IMG/VR virus record: IMGVR_UViG_3300014914_000003
Location: 96,024 to 160,023 of that record
Direction: 5' to 3' (one strand)
Length of the DNA stretch: 64,000 nucleotides
From: a virus
Positions 6,744 to 15,250 of this stretch are shown here, one piece after another. Both the position numbers and the translations under genes were made by a program. Below the pieces are notes generated by a model. It ran no database searches and was not told the DNA's origin. It worked only from the letters and a program-made list of their open reading frames with translations. How positions within the stretch are numbered: the stretch's first letter is position 1; every line of letters begins with the position of its first letter.

Positions 6744-6932
6744 TCATGTCCGGGAACCAGTCCCGGCTACTCTCTTCTTTGCCGGATACTCGTTCATATA
6801 TAACCTCTGTGCATTACAGCAGTCGTCACACCTACATACCCAATGTGATCGATAACCACCACGATTTTCTGATCGTTCAACAACGAGCAGTTTTCCGAAA
6901 CGAATATTAGTAAGATCGATAAAGCTAGACAT
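6744..6932 (-). pseudogene. AP2/HNH endonuclease, N-terminal remnant
   Basis: ATG at 6932 gives MSSFIDLTNIRFGKLLVVERSE...HWVCRCD, the N-terminal zinc module of phage AP2/HNH homing endonucleases (compare 48501 and 51298). After WVCRCDDC the family pattern is lost and the frame ends. No AP2 or HNH core follows. The 233 bp between here and tRNA-Glu hold only short frame-broken protein-like fragments. Confidence 0.65.
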
Positions 6933-6934
6933 TG

Positions 6935-7252
6935 TTACTCTGCGTCTCCTGCATTCCCTTCTCTTCGTCTCGACGGCAATACGCTCGGGTTGGGCGATGG
7001 AAATTTCGGCTGGCCCGTTGGAGGCGGCGATATCGGCGGTAGCTCAAACGGCTCTGGCCGATCCGCATCAAGCTCTAGGTCTTCCGGTAATCGCTTCGGA
7101 AGTATGGTGACTGGCGGTGATTGGATTCGTTCGATCTCGTTGAGTAGAAACTGCACCACACCACACAACTCGCTGACCAACACCTTCGGGTGCTTGGTTG
7201 CTGTAGACCGACTAATGTCGGCAACTTTCGCTTTTGCTTGTTCGAGATTCAT
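6935..7252 (-). CDS. Hypothetical protein with proline-rich tail (105 aa)
   Basis: The start is placed at ATG 7252 (MNLEQAKAKVADIS...), behind GGAGAAAAAGAG. A helical N-terminal half (VLVSELCGVVQFLLNEIERIQ) is followed by a Pro-rich, low-complexity tail. A promoter of the RAACAR-N16-TATAAT family lies 46 bp upstream. Confidence 0.6.
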   Translation of the reverse strand: MNLEQAKAKVADISRSTATKHPKVLVSELCGVVQFLLNEIERIQSPPVTILPKRLPEDLELDADRPEPFELPPISPPPTGQPKFPSPNPSVLPSRRREGNAGDAE

Positions 7253-7297
7253 CTCTTTTTCTCCAAGGCCCAAAACTGAACTTATCTGCTACATACC

Positions 7298-7325
7298 ATT
7301 ATACATGCAACTCAGGAGATTGTTC
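7298..7325 (-). promoter_or_regulatory. Promoter, family RAACAR-N16-TATAAT
   Basis: Minus strand GAACAA-N16-TATAATGG. The spacer ends GAGTTGCATG, close to GAGTTGTACG at 9058 and 58001. Confidence 0.65.
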
Positions 7326-7489
7326 CCGAAAAAACAGAAAATCATATTTTATTTTTTATTTTGGCGTGAATACATCAAAGCCCTTTTGATCGACCATCCA
7401 TTGTTCAATCTCCATATTATAAGACTTGCAGCTATTCCGGTTTCTTCTGGCCAAGCAGCAATACACTTAGTTTGCCCATTTAACGTTCC

Positions 7490-7807
7490 CTACAACAGAT
7501 ACAAATACAATAACCACCAACCGACAAGAATCACACATCCGACAATTCCAAATACTGAAACGGCGACCCTCCAGGGCCGCTTCTTGTGCCGCAACACCCA
7601 ACCCATGGTGGTGCAAGACAGCAAAGTGATAGTCAGCTTGAATACGACCAAGCCGCCGTCTCCGAAATTCTCCCAGACATGCAGGGCTATGGGATTCGCT
7701 TCCTGGAAATCACTGCATGTTCGGTCGAAGTACAGTGTCGTTCCGAGATCACCACACGACACAAGGAACACGATAGTCGGCATGATTATGCGCCACCATT
7801 TGGCCAT
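7490..7807 (-). CDS. Multi-span membrane protein (DUF5658-like)
   Basis: ATG 7807 (MAKWWRIIMPTIVF...) lies 5 nt after GGAG; a longer frame would cross a terminator. Three hydrophobic segments flank the motif EANPIALHVWENFG, like the E-x-N-P motif of DUF5658 membrane proteins. Function unknown. Confidence 0.6.
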   Translation of the reverse strand: MAKWWRIIMPTIVFLVSCGDLGTTLYFDRTCSDFQEANPIALHVWENFGDGGLVVFKLTITLLSCTTMGWVLRHKKRPWRVAVSVFGIVGCVILVGWWLLYLYLL

Positions 7808-7821
7808 GTATTCTCCAATAG

Positions 7822-7850
7822 AAAAGCGGGGGCCATGTTGCAGGCCCCCG
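7822..7850 (-). terminator. Terminator-like hairpin upstream of the membrane protein
   Basis: CGGGGGCC/GGCCCCCG with an 8-nt loop, followed on the minus strand by GCTTTTCT. It ends the transcript from 8.3 kb before the membrane-protein gene. Confidence 0.7.
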
Positions 7851-7929
7851 GTCACTAAGGTAGCGAACGACGCGCAAGGATGGCATACTTTGACGCCTGC
7901 CCACCGTTCCGTTCATAGGTATTATACAC

Positions 7930-8307
7930 CTACGACCTCACTTTTGCTTTGGATTCCTTCAGAATTTGGTTTCTTGTTTTTGCTCTTGGCATGGTTCGCC
8001 GGGACTGAGAGCCAATATGGATGGTCCTATGGCGTGGCGCAACAGCAGCTTTTGGCTTGGGCGAAGCCTTCTTTGTCGCAACCTTCGGGGCTTGGACAAC
8101 GATGATGATCTGGCGTGGAGGATGCGGTATGTGGCTGTATCGTCTACTGTATCGCTTTAACCGGTAAGGGCGGCAGTGCGGATTGTGATGCCCCATATTT
8201 ACATGGACTGTTCGCTTTGGTTTGCTGCTGGGACCACGAAGTTTCTGGGTTCCGCCATATGGTGCGATTGTCAAGAAAAATGAAAGCAATACAACCGTTA
8301 TGTTCAT
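7930..8307 (-). CDS. Secreted, highly basic hypothetical protein (125 aa)
   Basis: MNITVVLLSFFLTIAPYGG is a likely signal peptide. The rest is rich in Arg, Lys, His and Pro (RPYRLKRYSRRYSHIPHP). GGAGG lies 6 nt before the ATG and overlaps the end of the HNH gene. A cationic secreted or inner-membrane role is plausible. Confidence 0.55.
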   Translation of the reverse strand: MNITVVLLSFFLTIAPYGGTQKLRGPSSKPKRTVHVNMGHHNPHCRPYRLKRYSRRYSHIPHPPRQIIIVVQAPKVATKKASPKPKAAVAPRHRTIHIGSQSRRTMPRAKTRNQILKESKAKVRS

Positions 8308-8308
8308 C

Positions 8309-9037
8309 TCAACCTCCAGTCAGATATTTTTTCATATTGCAGTTAAAACATAATACTTGAAATCCTTCAGGATAATTATTTTTGACCAACCAGCGATATA
8401 GGGTCGTCCCTTGTCTGAGAAGCTGGTTTCGATGTCGCGTTCCACCACCATCTATGTGGTCGATAGATAACACAGCCATATCCATCGCATCGCAAAGCTT
8501 ACATTTCCCACCATAATGCTGAAGAACTGTTAGTTTCTGTTTAATTCTATTATCCTTACCGACAATCGCATTTTTCTTTTTACAGACCAAACATAAAGTC
8601 TCATTTTCGATTGGTGGATACTTACGGCAATGGACACATAATCCATCATTTTTAACTTTGTGATAGTGTGCTTTATTTTTACTTTTCATGTATTCTGTGC
8701 AAGTATCGCAATGCACAGAAAAGTTATCGGTGGGCTTACTACATCTGACACATACTCCAGAGGATCGCCTTTGATAATAAATATCCATCTTTGCCGCATT
8801 ATATTGATCCTTATTGTCATCAACGCAAATGGAACACTGTGTTTTCCCTGGTCGTGGTGGTCTTTGGCCGCATCTAACACAAACATTTTTATTCTTTCGA
8901 CGTTCTCTCTTCTTTTTTTCTTTCAATCTAGTTTCTTCAAGATGTCGAACGCACATTTTTCTGTCTGGGACAACAGGTCCACCACATCTGGTACAGAGTT
9001 TATTGTCTATCCGATATTGTACGGTTTCCTTTTTCAT
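8309..9037 (-). CDS. HNH endonuclease with tandem zinc-ribbon repeats
   Basis: A 242-aa protein. Four N-terminal CxxC...CxxC knuckles (CTRCGG, CVRCGQRPP, CVRCSKPTD, CVHCRKYPP) are followed by an HNH core: CKLCDAMDMAVLSIDHIDGG, then a late CFNCN. A free-standing homing-type endonuclease. It is transcribed from the promoter at 9058 and has a GGAGG ribosome site. Confidence 0.8.
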   Translation of the reverse strand: MKKETVQYRIDNKLCTRCGGPVVPDRKMCVRHLEETRLKEKKKRERRKNKNVCVRCGQRPPRPGKTQCSICVDDNKDQYNAAKMDIYYQRRSSGVCVRCSKPTDNFSVHCDTCTEYMKSKNKAHYHKVKNDGLCVHCRKYPPIENETLCLVCKKKNAIVGKDNRIKQKLTVLQHYGGKCKLCDAMDMAVLSIDHIDGGGTRHRNQLLRQGTTLYRWLVKNNYPEGFQVLCFNCNMKKYLTGG

Positions 9038-9057
9038 ACATCAATTCCTCCAATGTT

Positions 9058-9085
9058 ATTATACGTACAACTCAAGAGTTTGTTG
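9058..9085 (-). promoter_or_regulatory. Promoter, family RAACAR-N16-TATAAT
   Basis: Minus strand CAACAA-N16-TATAATAAC, spacer ending GAGTTGTACG. It lies between the terminator at 9102 and the HNH gene. Confidence 0.7.
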
Positions 9086-9101
9086 CACGAAAAATAAAAA
9101 A

Positions 9102-9127
9102 AATCGGGTGATTTCCATCACCCGATT
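9102..9127 (-). terminator. Terminator of the virion operon
   Basis: AATCGGGTGAT/ATCACCCGATT perfect 11-bp stem with T-rich flanks on both sides, so it may act in both directions. It follows the tail-tube-like gene. Confidence 0.85.
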
Positions 9128-9151
9128 TATTTCTGATGTATTTAATGTTTG

Positions 9152-10249
9152 TTAAAGTGTCAATCCGGCAGGGTCTTGTGTATGAATTACAGTAAGACTG
9201 TTAAAGTTGCTATAGTTGAAAGTCACAACAACATTGCCACCACCAGCATCTCCACCGCCGTAAGTCACCGACGCCAACTTGTTCTTGGCACCAAGATTGA
9301 TCCGAGTACCTTCCTCAACCCAGACGAAAATCTTCTGGTCGGTGATGTTGCTACCACCCACAGGATCGGCCAGGGCGTCAATCAAGTCACCCTCAGACGA
9401 TGTAGTATCGATAGAACAGGTCACCTCAGTTGGGAACGATACGAACCGATGGTACGGACCACGCCGACCAAGCTCAAACAGTTCCTCACGACCCAGGTCA
9501 CTCGCAATAGTGACGGTCTGGAGGTGAGCGCTGTAAGAACCTGCCGATTCTAGGTTCCACCCATTTGCATCGATGCCGTCGATCTCTGTCGGCCACAAAC
9601 TGCCGCTCGTACCCGTAATGACACCAGCACCGTTCATCGTTACGCCAGACCCCATCAGGATGTTCTCCCGCTGTGCAACGCCACCAGATGCAGCAAGAGA
9701 CAGGGGCTCATCAGAACCGTCGAATACGGACGGGGCAAAGTGAGTCAATCCGCTCGCTACCCATTCCTTGTTGTTTCCGACGATCGTAACATCTTCTGTC
9801 GAACTGCCTTCGACGTTCAGCGTGTATGTCAACGCCGAAACGTACATTCCAGACATACCCACCGATTGCAGCGGTGTACCCGATGCGTTGTCAAACGTAT
9901 CTGGGTAGATGTTGAGGGCCGCGAAGCAGCGTTCGTTGGAACGTCCAACCAACGTCGCCGACGTAGCTGCTGGCGTAGCAAGGTGATACAGCAACGGATA
10001 ACCGTCGAGCACCTTCTGAGCCGTTAGCTCGATATCAGGAATACCCTCGATATTCTCGTAAAGCTCCAACTGACCTAGTTCGAACACCTGCTCAAGATTG
10101 AACGTAGTATTCAAACCCACACTCTGCACACCATGTGCAGTCCTAAATCCAGACGGCTCGAACAAACTGGTAGCACCAGACCCGGTTACCTCGTGCTCAG
10201 CGAACCCAAGCGCCTGAATGGCGTAGAAGATGCGCGCGTTATTGGACAT
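9152..10249 (-). CDS. Virion protein, tail-tube-like
   Basis: A 365-aa protein. It is beta-rich and acidic with the conserved-looking segment LGQLELYENIEGIPDIELT then VLDGYPLLYHLAT, of a kind found in tube/structural proteins of large phages. No enzymatic motif. It is the last gene of the virion operon, followed by a strong terminator. A minor capsid role is an alternative. Confidence 0.5.
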   Translation of the reverse strand: MSNNARIFYAIQALGFAEHEVTGSGATSLFEPSGFRTAHGVQSVGLNTTFNLEQVFELGQLELYENIEGIPDIELTAQKVLDGYPLLYHLATPAATSATLVGRSNERCFAALNIYPDTFDNASGTPLQSVGMSGMYVSALTYTLNVEGSSTEDVTIVGNNKEWVASGLTHFAPSVFDGSDEPLSLAASGGVAQRENILMGSGVTMNGAGVITGTSGSLWPTEIDGIDANGWNLESAGSYSAHLQTVTIASDLGREELFELGRRGPYHRFVSFPTEVTCSIDTTSSEGDLIDALADPVGGSNITDQKIFVWVEEGTRINLGAKNKLASVTYGGGDAGGGNVVVTFNYSNFNSLTVIHTQDPAGLTL

Positions 10250-10307
10250 TATGTTATCACCCTAACCTTTCTTTTTTGGACTACCCAAGTAACTATCCAC
10301 AACAGTA

Positions 10308-11087
10308 TTATACACCATAAATCAAAAATTTCTTTCGGTCCAAAGCAATATGACTATCCCTATAAAGAGTGCCAAAAATATATCGTACATACATTGCAGA
10401 ATAATTAATTTCCCAACAACATTCGGTTTTTTGATGTGGATTCACTTTTGAAACAACATGCGGTATTGAACAAACAAATTCGTTGAAACCCGATACAATA
10501 TCGAAGGTTCCACACAAACCTACTAGATTATGATTTACCCACCCATCCCCATCAATCATTCCTCGCCAAAAATGTCGATTATTTTTAAGCTGTTCTGGCA
10601 CTTTAGCGATTTTGCTTTTTCGAGGGACAATACCGTGTTCGGCAAGTTTCTCAACAATTCGATTAGAATAAAAACTGACAAAAACTCCACCTTTATTATA
10701 ATACAAAGACTTATCCGAACCAATAAATTTCTTAAATTTCTCTAGATGCTCCCAATCCTTTTCAGCCAATCCAATATTAAGTTGTTTCGATCTTTTGGGT
10801 GGGTAATACACATTTCCGTCAGCGAGCAAAAATCCAATCCAATAAGCACTCTCTTCTGTAATGGTGTCAAAAACATCTTCTTTAATCTGATTAGTTCTTT
10901 TAGCGTTACTGCGATTTCTTACGAAAACATCCCGTCTTTTTAATAAAGATGTGATTGTAACATCAGCAACTCCATATTCAAATCCCAATTGCCTAGCCGA
11001 CGTTCCTCCTTCATACTTTCCAACTATTTCCTTCGCAATAGCCTCTTCTGGATTCCATTGATCCGACCTTGCTTTTCTGTCCCGCAT
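10308..11087 (-). CDS. LAGLIDADG homing endonuclease
   Basis: A 259-aa protein from ATG 11087 behind GGAGG. Two LAGLIDADG-type helices occur, AYWIGFLLADGNV and FWRGMIDGDGWV, giving a single-chain two-motif enzyme. An N-terminal HTH (SARQLGFEYGVADVTITSLL) is present. Free-standing between two virion genes. Confidence 0.88.
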   Translation of the reverse strand: MRDRKARSDQWNPEEAIAKEIVGKYEGGTSARQLGFEYGVADVTITSLLKRRDVFVRNRSNAKRTNQIKEDVFDTITEESAYWIGFLLADGNVYYPPKRSKQLNIGLAEKDWEHLEKFKKFIGSDKSLYYNKGGVFVSFYSNRIVEKLAEHGIVPRKSKIAKVPEQLKNNRHFWRGMIDGDGWVNHNLVGLCGTFDIVSGFNEFVCSIPHVVSKVNPHQKTECCWEINYSAMYVRYIFGTLYRDSHIALDRKKFLIYGV

Positions 11088-11156
11088 AAGCTTCACCTCC
11101 CTGTATAACTTATACACCAATTCTATGCAATTCAGGCCCTAAATCTAACCAAAATA

Positions 11157-12086
11157 TTAAATGCCTGCCATATCTACTTCCACTTCCCAGGTCACACGAG
11201 CCCTAAACAACTGAGAATTTAATGAGTTGATTGTCGCTGGAGTGCTGTCTATGACCCTCAAACGCTTCCACGGATGGGCAGACACCATATTCGGCCAATT
11301 CGTCACGCCATCCACGATATCCCCATGTTCGTCGAACGGGAATGTGATATTGTTCAGATCAGCCATCCAGAACGTGCTGCGACTCTGGTAATCCACCCAG
11401 TCCATCAACAGGTTCCGGTCCGCTGGATTGTCTGCGAAAATGTGAAAAGTCACGTACCTTGTTTTTATCTGCCCGCCCCCAAGTTGCCAGCCACGCTGCT
11501 TGCCTGTCCCGACCTCGATGAAGATGCTAGGTAGCCAAATCTGGTGTTCCCTTGCAGGGGTGCCAGACGTAGAAGAGTCGGTCAAGAATTCCTCGACAGC
11601 GTTCAGCATCAGATTGCGGAAATCTGTGTCGTCTGCGAATCCAACGTGGACTGATCGACGGGTGTACTCGGCCCTGATATCGTCATCGGCGCTCTTCGGC
11701 TCATCGAATACGATCCGACCATTCAGGTAGTCGGTGTGATGCGCGTAGATACCTGCGGCATCGCTAGCGTAGAAGTCACCATCGATGTACACTCCCGAGA
11801 CACGGAATGGATCGACGGCTCCGCTACCTAACGAAACTCCACTCTCCCACACCCATTCGCGTCCTGCCCCTTCCCAGACACGACCTTGTTCGTACCTTTC
11901 ATCAGGGACAACATGTAGTCGAGCCTCGTCGTCGTCATACCAGCTTTCAGAGTCGTATTCGTAGATGCTGTAGGCACCACGATTCAAGAGGCCCCAATCA
12001 AGGAACCACTTCAAATTGTACTGAAGCTGATCGGTCAACTCATAGCCGCCAAAACCTCCTTCGTTTGTTCCTTTGAAGTTAAGCAT
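11157..12086 (-). CDS. Virion structural protein (309 aa)
   Basis: The start is placed at ATG 12086 (MLNFKGTNEGGFGG...). Rich in Trp, Tyr and Asp. The ending DWVDYQSRSTFWMADLNN... and RARVTWEVEVDMAG suggest a beta-sandwich tail or connector protein. The upstream HNH stop overlaps this start. No specific family recognised. Confidence 0.55.
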   Translation of the reverse strand: MLNFKGTNEGGFGGYELTDQLQYNLKWFLDWGLLNRGAYSIYEYDSESWYDDDEARLHVVPDERYEQGRVWEGAGREWVWESGVSLGSGAVDPFRVSGVYIDGDFYASDAAGIYAHHTDYLNGRIVFDEPKSADDDIRAEYTRRSVHVGFADDTDFRNLMLNAVEEFLTDSSTSGTPAREHQIWLPSIFIEVGTGKQRGWQLGGGQIKTRYVTFHIFADNPADRNLLMDWVDYQSRSTFWMADLNNITFPFDEHGDIVDGVTNWPNMVSAHPWKRLRVIDSTPATINSLNSQLFRARVTWEVEVDMAGI

Positions 12087-12768
12087 ATTGCACCCCAACT
12101 TTCGAACCCTTTTTCAAATTACATGTAGGGCATAGTAGTGACAAATTTTCCAAATCAAACAAATCCAAAATCTCTTGTTTATTCGTTGCTGTCGATAATG
12201 GAGTAATGTGGTCGATATGAAACCCTACTTTTTCGTATGATTGACCACATTTCGGACATCTATCATCCTGGATACAACGAATGAACTCCAAATGATCCCG
12301 TAACTGTTGTGGTGAATACGGCAAATGTCTAAAACAACCTTTATCTCGACCTAGAAATCCACGCAAATAGACACGTAATCTACTCGTATATCTACCCAAT
12401 GGAGTTAATCTATATCGCCGCTGTTTGTCTCTGTCATATTGTTGTCTTTTTTCTGTTTTGGGTTTGTGTTTATTTGACAGACGGACGCATTCTACGCATC
12501 CTGTAATTTTGCCCCTAGAGGTATAATGAGAATGCAGACCATGTAATTTACATTTGGCCAATACTTTTAGGCCATCTAATTGATCGATAGCCGCTTTTTG
12601 TGGTCTACCACTGGACGAAATACATGTAGAAATCCTCAGTCTGCTAGCTTTCTTTTTTATTGATTCGGCAGATCGATCCATAATGTCACAACAGTATTGA
12701 GCACCCTTTTGAGGATAATGTTTCCGAATCAAATTGCATTCATGGCGAGTCCAATGACGATTATTCAT
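12079..12768 (-). CDS. HNH endonuclease with SANT/Myb-like N-terminus
   Basis: A 229-aa protein. N-terminal HWTRHECNLIRKHYP resembles a SANT/Myb helix motif. The HNH core is CPKCGQSYEKVGFHIDHITP, then LENLSLLCPTCNLKK. Paralogue of 29179-29922 and, in degraded form, 36486-36890. Both ends overlap neighbouring virion genes by a few bases. Confidence 0.85.
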   Translation of the reverse strand: MNNRHWTRHECNLIRKHYPQKGAQYCCDIMDRSAESIKKKASRLRISTCISSSGRPQKAAIDQLDGLKVLAKCKLHGLHSHYTSRGKITGCVECVRLSNKHKPKTEKRQQYDRDKQRRYRLTPLGRYTSRLRVYLRGFLGRDKGCFRHLPYSPQQLRDHLEFIRCIQDDRCPKCGQSYEKVGFHIDHITPLSTATNKQEILDLFDLENLSLLCPTCNLKKGSKVGVQYA

Positions 12769-13466
12769 TATCTCACCTTCTTCATCAGTATTGTCGCAGC
12801 TTCCACAGCAACGTTTGGTTGTCTCAGTGCGTATTCAATAAAGTTCTGGCCACCTTGTCCAGATATGATACTCGGTAACACATAACCTCCGCTGCCACCC
12901 AATGCCTTCAAGGACACCATAATTGCTCGCCCACTACGAGATACCTTCTGTATCCTCACGTCGAACTTCTCGTCTTCCCCTTTGAACACAATATCATACG
13001 CTGCTTGACCAATATCGATACTTGGGTCTATCAGAAGCCATCTGGCTACTGGGATTGTGATATTGGATGGATGTGATACGTACTGAGCACCCGGCAGACC
13101 AAGGTAATCACTCCAGTTGTCTTCGACAGCTTGAATCTTGATTGACACAGAATCTCCAGCACCACGACTCAGAATATGGACGGACGACTGTATTAGCTTT
13201 GCCATTCCATCAGCCAAAGCGTGTGCTGTGCCGTCATCCAGTCCAAGGTGTGCTGGCAAATCATTCGCCCCTTGTCCCCTAAGAGCTTTTGCTACGTCTG
13301 TGTTGTCGAAAGTCTTAACCAGCATTGTACCTATCTCTTTACTAACACTAGACGCTCTGGCCAAAACACGCCTTGCCCACAGTCTAGACCCTTCTTGTTT
13401 GACACCCTTTATCAGTTGGGCCATAGTCTTGGCGGTTGGTTGTACGACGAACCTTATCTTTGCCAT
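12768..13466 (-). CDS. Virion protein (232 aa), neck/tail-completion-like
   Basis: MAKIRFVVQPTAKTMAQLI... with a helical N-terminal half and a beta-rich C-terminal half. Size and position among structural genes resemble head-tail completion proteins, but no motif settles this. Confidence 0.45.
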   Translation of the reverse strand: MAKIRFVVQPTAKTMAQLIKGVKQEGSRLWARRVLARASSVSKEIGTMLVKTFDNTDVAKALRGQGANDLPAHLGLDDGTAHALADGMAKLIQSSVHILSRGAGDSVSIKIQAVEDNWSDYLGLPGAQYVSHPSNITIPVARWLLIDPSIDIGQAAYDIVFKGEDEKFDVRIQKVSRSGRAIMVSLKALGGSGGYVLPSIISGQGGQNFIEYALRQPNVAVEAATILMKKVR

Positions 13467-13467
13467 C

Positions 13468-14652
13468 TTAGATTCTCACCCCATCAGCATTCCAGCTTGT
13501 TGCGAACTTCGCAAAAGGACGCCCAATGACCAAATCACAAGTACCAAATGTTGATCCAGTCCCTAACGGTGGGTCTAGATCAACGACAACGGCTTTTCCG
13601 TAATTGCTATCGTCCGTATCTTCGTAAGCCACCATGCAATAACGATCGTTGAAAAGTTGGGCCTTGTGTACGAATGCCGTACCGCCACCATGTATGACAA
13701 GTGGGCTGTCGGGGAACGAGAACACTGTTCCACTCACCGTACCCTGCAAGATTTTCAACTTGGAGGCGTCGTCTGTATCGATATACACAATGTCGATGTT
13801 GTTGTCGCCGTACACGACAGAGCTAACGCATTTGACAGTTCCGCTATTCCATATTTGAATATCCCCATAAGCGGCTGTATCACCACTTCTTGAAGCATGA
13901 ACGATTTGTCCAGTATAGCCGTCGTCCTGATCGACAAAAGTGACTACGAACTCTTCTGCGTCGTGAAGCGGTGTTACGTTGAGATAATAGGGATCAACCG
14001 GACTGGCGACAAAGTTGCTCTCAGTCTTGTTTGTCATCGAATCGCCAACAACTGTCATGTTTCTAGTTTTGCCTTCCGGTGTATTCTTTCTAGCAAAGAT
14101 TAAAACCCGTCCACTATCACAAACGCCAATCGAATGGAAAGCATAGCTTCCCCAAAAAGTACGGAACCTAGCTGTCTGACTGTCTATTGTTGTCCCGGTC
14201 ACATTCGTCACCCTGCTATACTCTCTTTGTGAACAGAAAATCCTAGAGCCAGATGTTAGGGTAGCTGGGTCACCATAGCAATCATCACCAGCTTGGGCGT
14301 ATTGTTCTACGTCACCAAGCGAGACCGTTGTACCCGAGATAGAAGCCAAACCCAACCAGCCAAATGGGCCAGTATCATCGTTGAACTTAACACACACTTG
14401 GTCAGTATCGTATTGACATATACCCAATGCACTGTAATTGTCATTATTCTGATAGTTGCCACTTCTAACCAAAACACCACTGCCCAAAGTCAGATCAGTG
14501 CCATCTCTTGTTGCTGCCAATAGGTACACAGGGTATCCGCTGTCATCCTTCTGATAGAAAACAGCACATGTATTTTCATCAACAGGCATAACCACTTGGC
14601 CACGAACGTCGCCAGTGCAGAATGTATGCTCTTCTCCAACAAGAATAGACAT
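13468..14652 (-). CDS. Beta-propeller-like virion surface protein (394 aa)
   Basis: Start ATG 14652 (MSILVGEEHTF). Repeated units of the kind AVFYQKDDSGYPVYLLA..., DLTLGSGVLV, and VAYEDTDDSNYGKAVVV recur about every 50 residues, as in beta propellers. The same unit fills the N-terminal halves of the genes at 15251 and 17090, so the three are paralogues. Likely a tail or appendage protein involved in host contact. The ATG overlaps the stop of the upstream gene. Confidence 0.6.
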   Translation of the reverse strand: MSILVGEEHTFCTGDVRGQVVMPVDENTCAVFYQKDDSGYPVYLLAATRDGTDLTLGSGVLVRSGNYQNNDNYSALGICQYDTDQVCVKFNDDTGPFGWLGLASISGTTVSLGDVEQYAQAGDDCYGDPATLTSGSRIFCSQREYSRVTNVTGTTIDSQTARFRTFWGSYAFHSIGVCDSGRVLIFARKNTPEGKTRNMTVVGDSMTNKTESNFVASPVDPYYLNVTPLHDAEEFVVTFVDQDDGYTGQIVHASRSGDTAAYGDIQIWNSGTVKCVSSVVYGDNNIDIVYIDTDDASKLKILQGTVSGTVFSFPDSPLVIHGGGTAFVHKAQLFNDRYCMVAYEDTDDSNYGKAVVVDLDPPLGTGSTFGTCDLVIGRPFAKFATSWNADGVRI

Positions 14653-15242
14653 TAGATCAACTCCCAAAAACTGATACAGTACCGATCTTCTCGCAACCCA
14701 ACGGGGATCGGCCCCTGGACCAACTTCACCGTTAGCTTCATCTGACCAACGATATCGTGATTGACTATCACCGTCTTTGCCCTCGACAGATCATCCGCCT
14801 CGGTCAGATATGTCTTGAGCCGCACAATTCCACCAACCTTGGAAACAGCGATGCCGAAATTCTTGGCATCTTCTGGATTCCACTTGATAAGACACTTGAT
14901 ACACTTGTTGACTGGTGTCTCGGTGAAACCACGCCCCTTGCAATACGGACACTTTCGACCACGAGCGAACGGTCTCGGTCCACCTGCTTTATACACCCCT
15001 GTCGAACGCTTACGCATAGTGTCGTATTCACAGTTTGGGCACGGCTCACGAATCGGATTGAACTCCAAGTAGACGTTTTTCCCAAGCTGATTGATCAAGG
15101 CGTCGATCCTCTGCTGATAGATGGTAATCAGCGAGTCTTTAATCTGTATCGACGCGGTGGGATCGAGCGTAGGACAAGCAAGCGATGGCTTCGGCTCGTA
15201 GCCATTGATGAAGAATCCAAGATTTCCACTTTCACTTGTCAT
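14652..15242 (-). CDS. Virion-associated zinc-ribbon protein (196 aa)
   Basis: Contains CPNCEYD, GGPRPFARGRKCPYCKGRGF and CIKCL: CxxC pairs arranged like a DnaJ-type zinc domain, a family found in structural operons of several large phages. Probably an assembly or connector protein. Confidence 0.55.
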   Translation of the reverse strand: MTSESGNLGFFINGYEPKPSLACPTLDPTASIQIKDSLITIYQQRIDALINQLGKNVYLEFNPIREPCPNCEYDTMRKRSTGVYKAGGPRPFARGRKCPYCKGRGFTETPVNKCIKCLIKWNPEDAKNFGIAVSKVGGIVRLKTYLTEADDLSRAKTVIVNHDIVGQMKLTVKLVQGPIPVGLREDRYCISFWELI

Positions 15243-15250
15243 GACTACTC

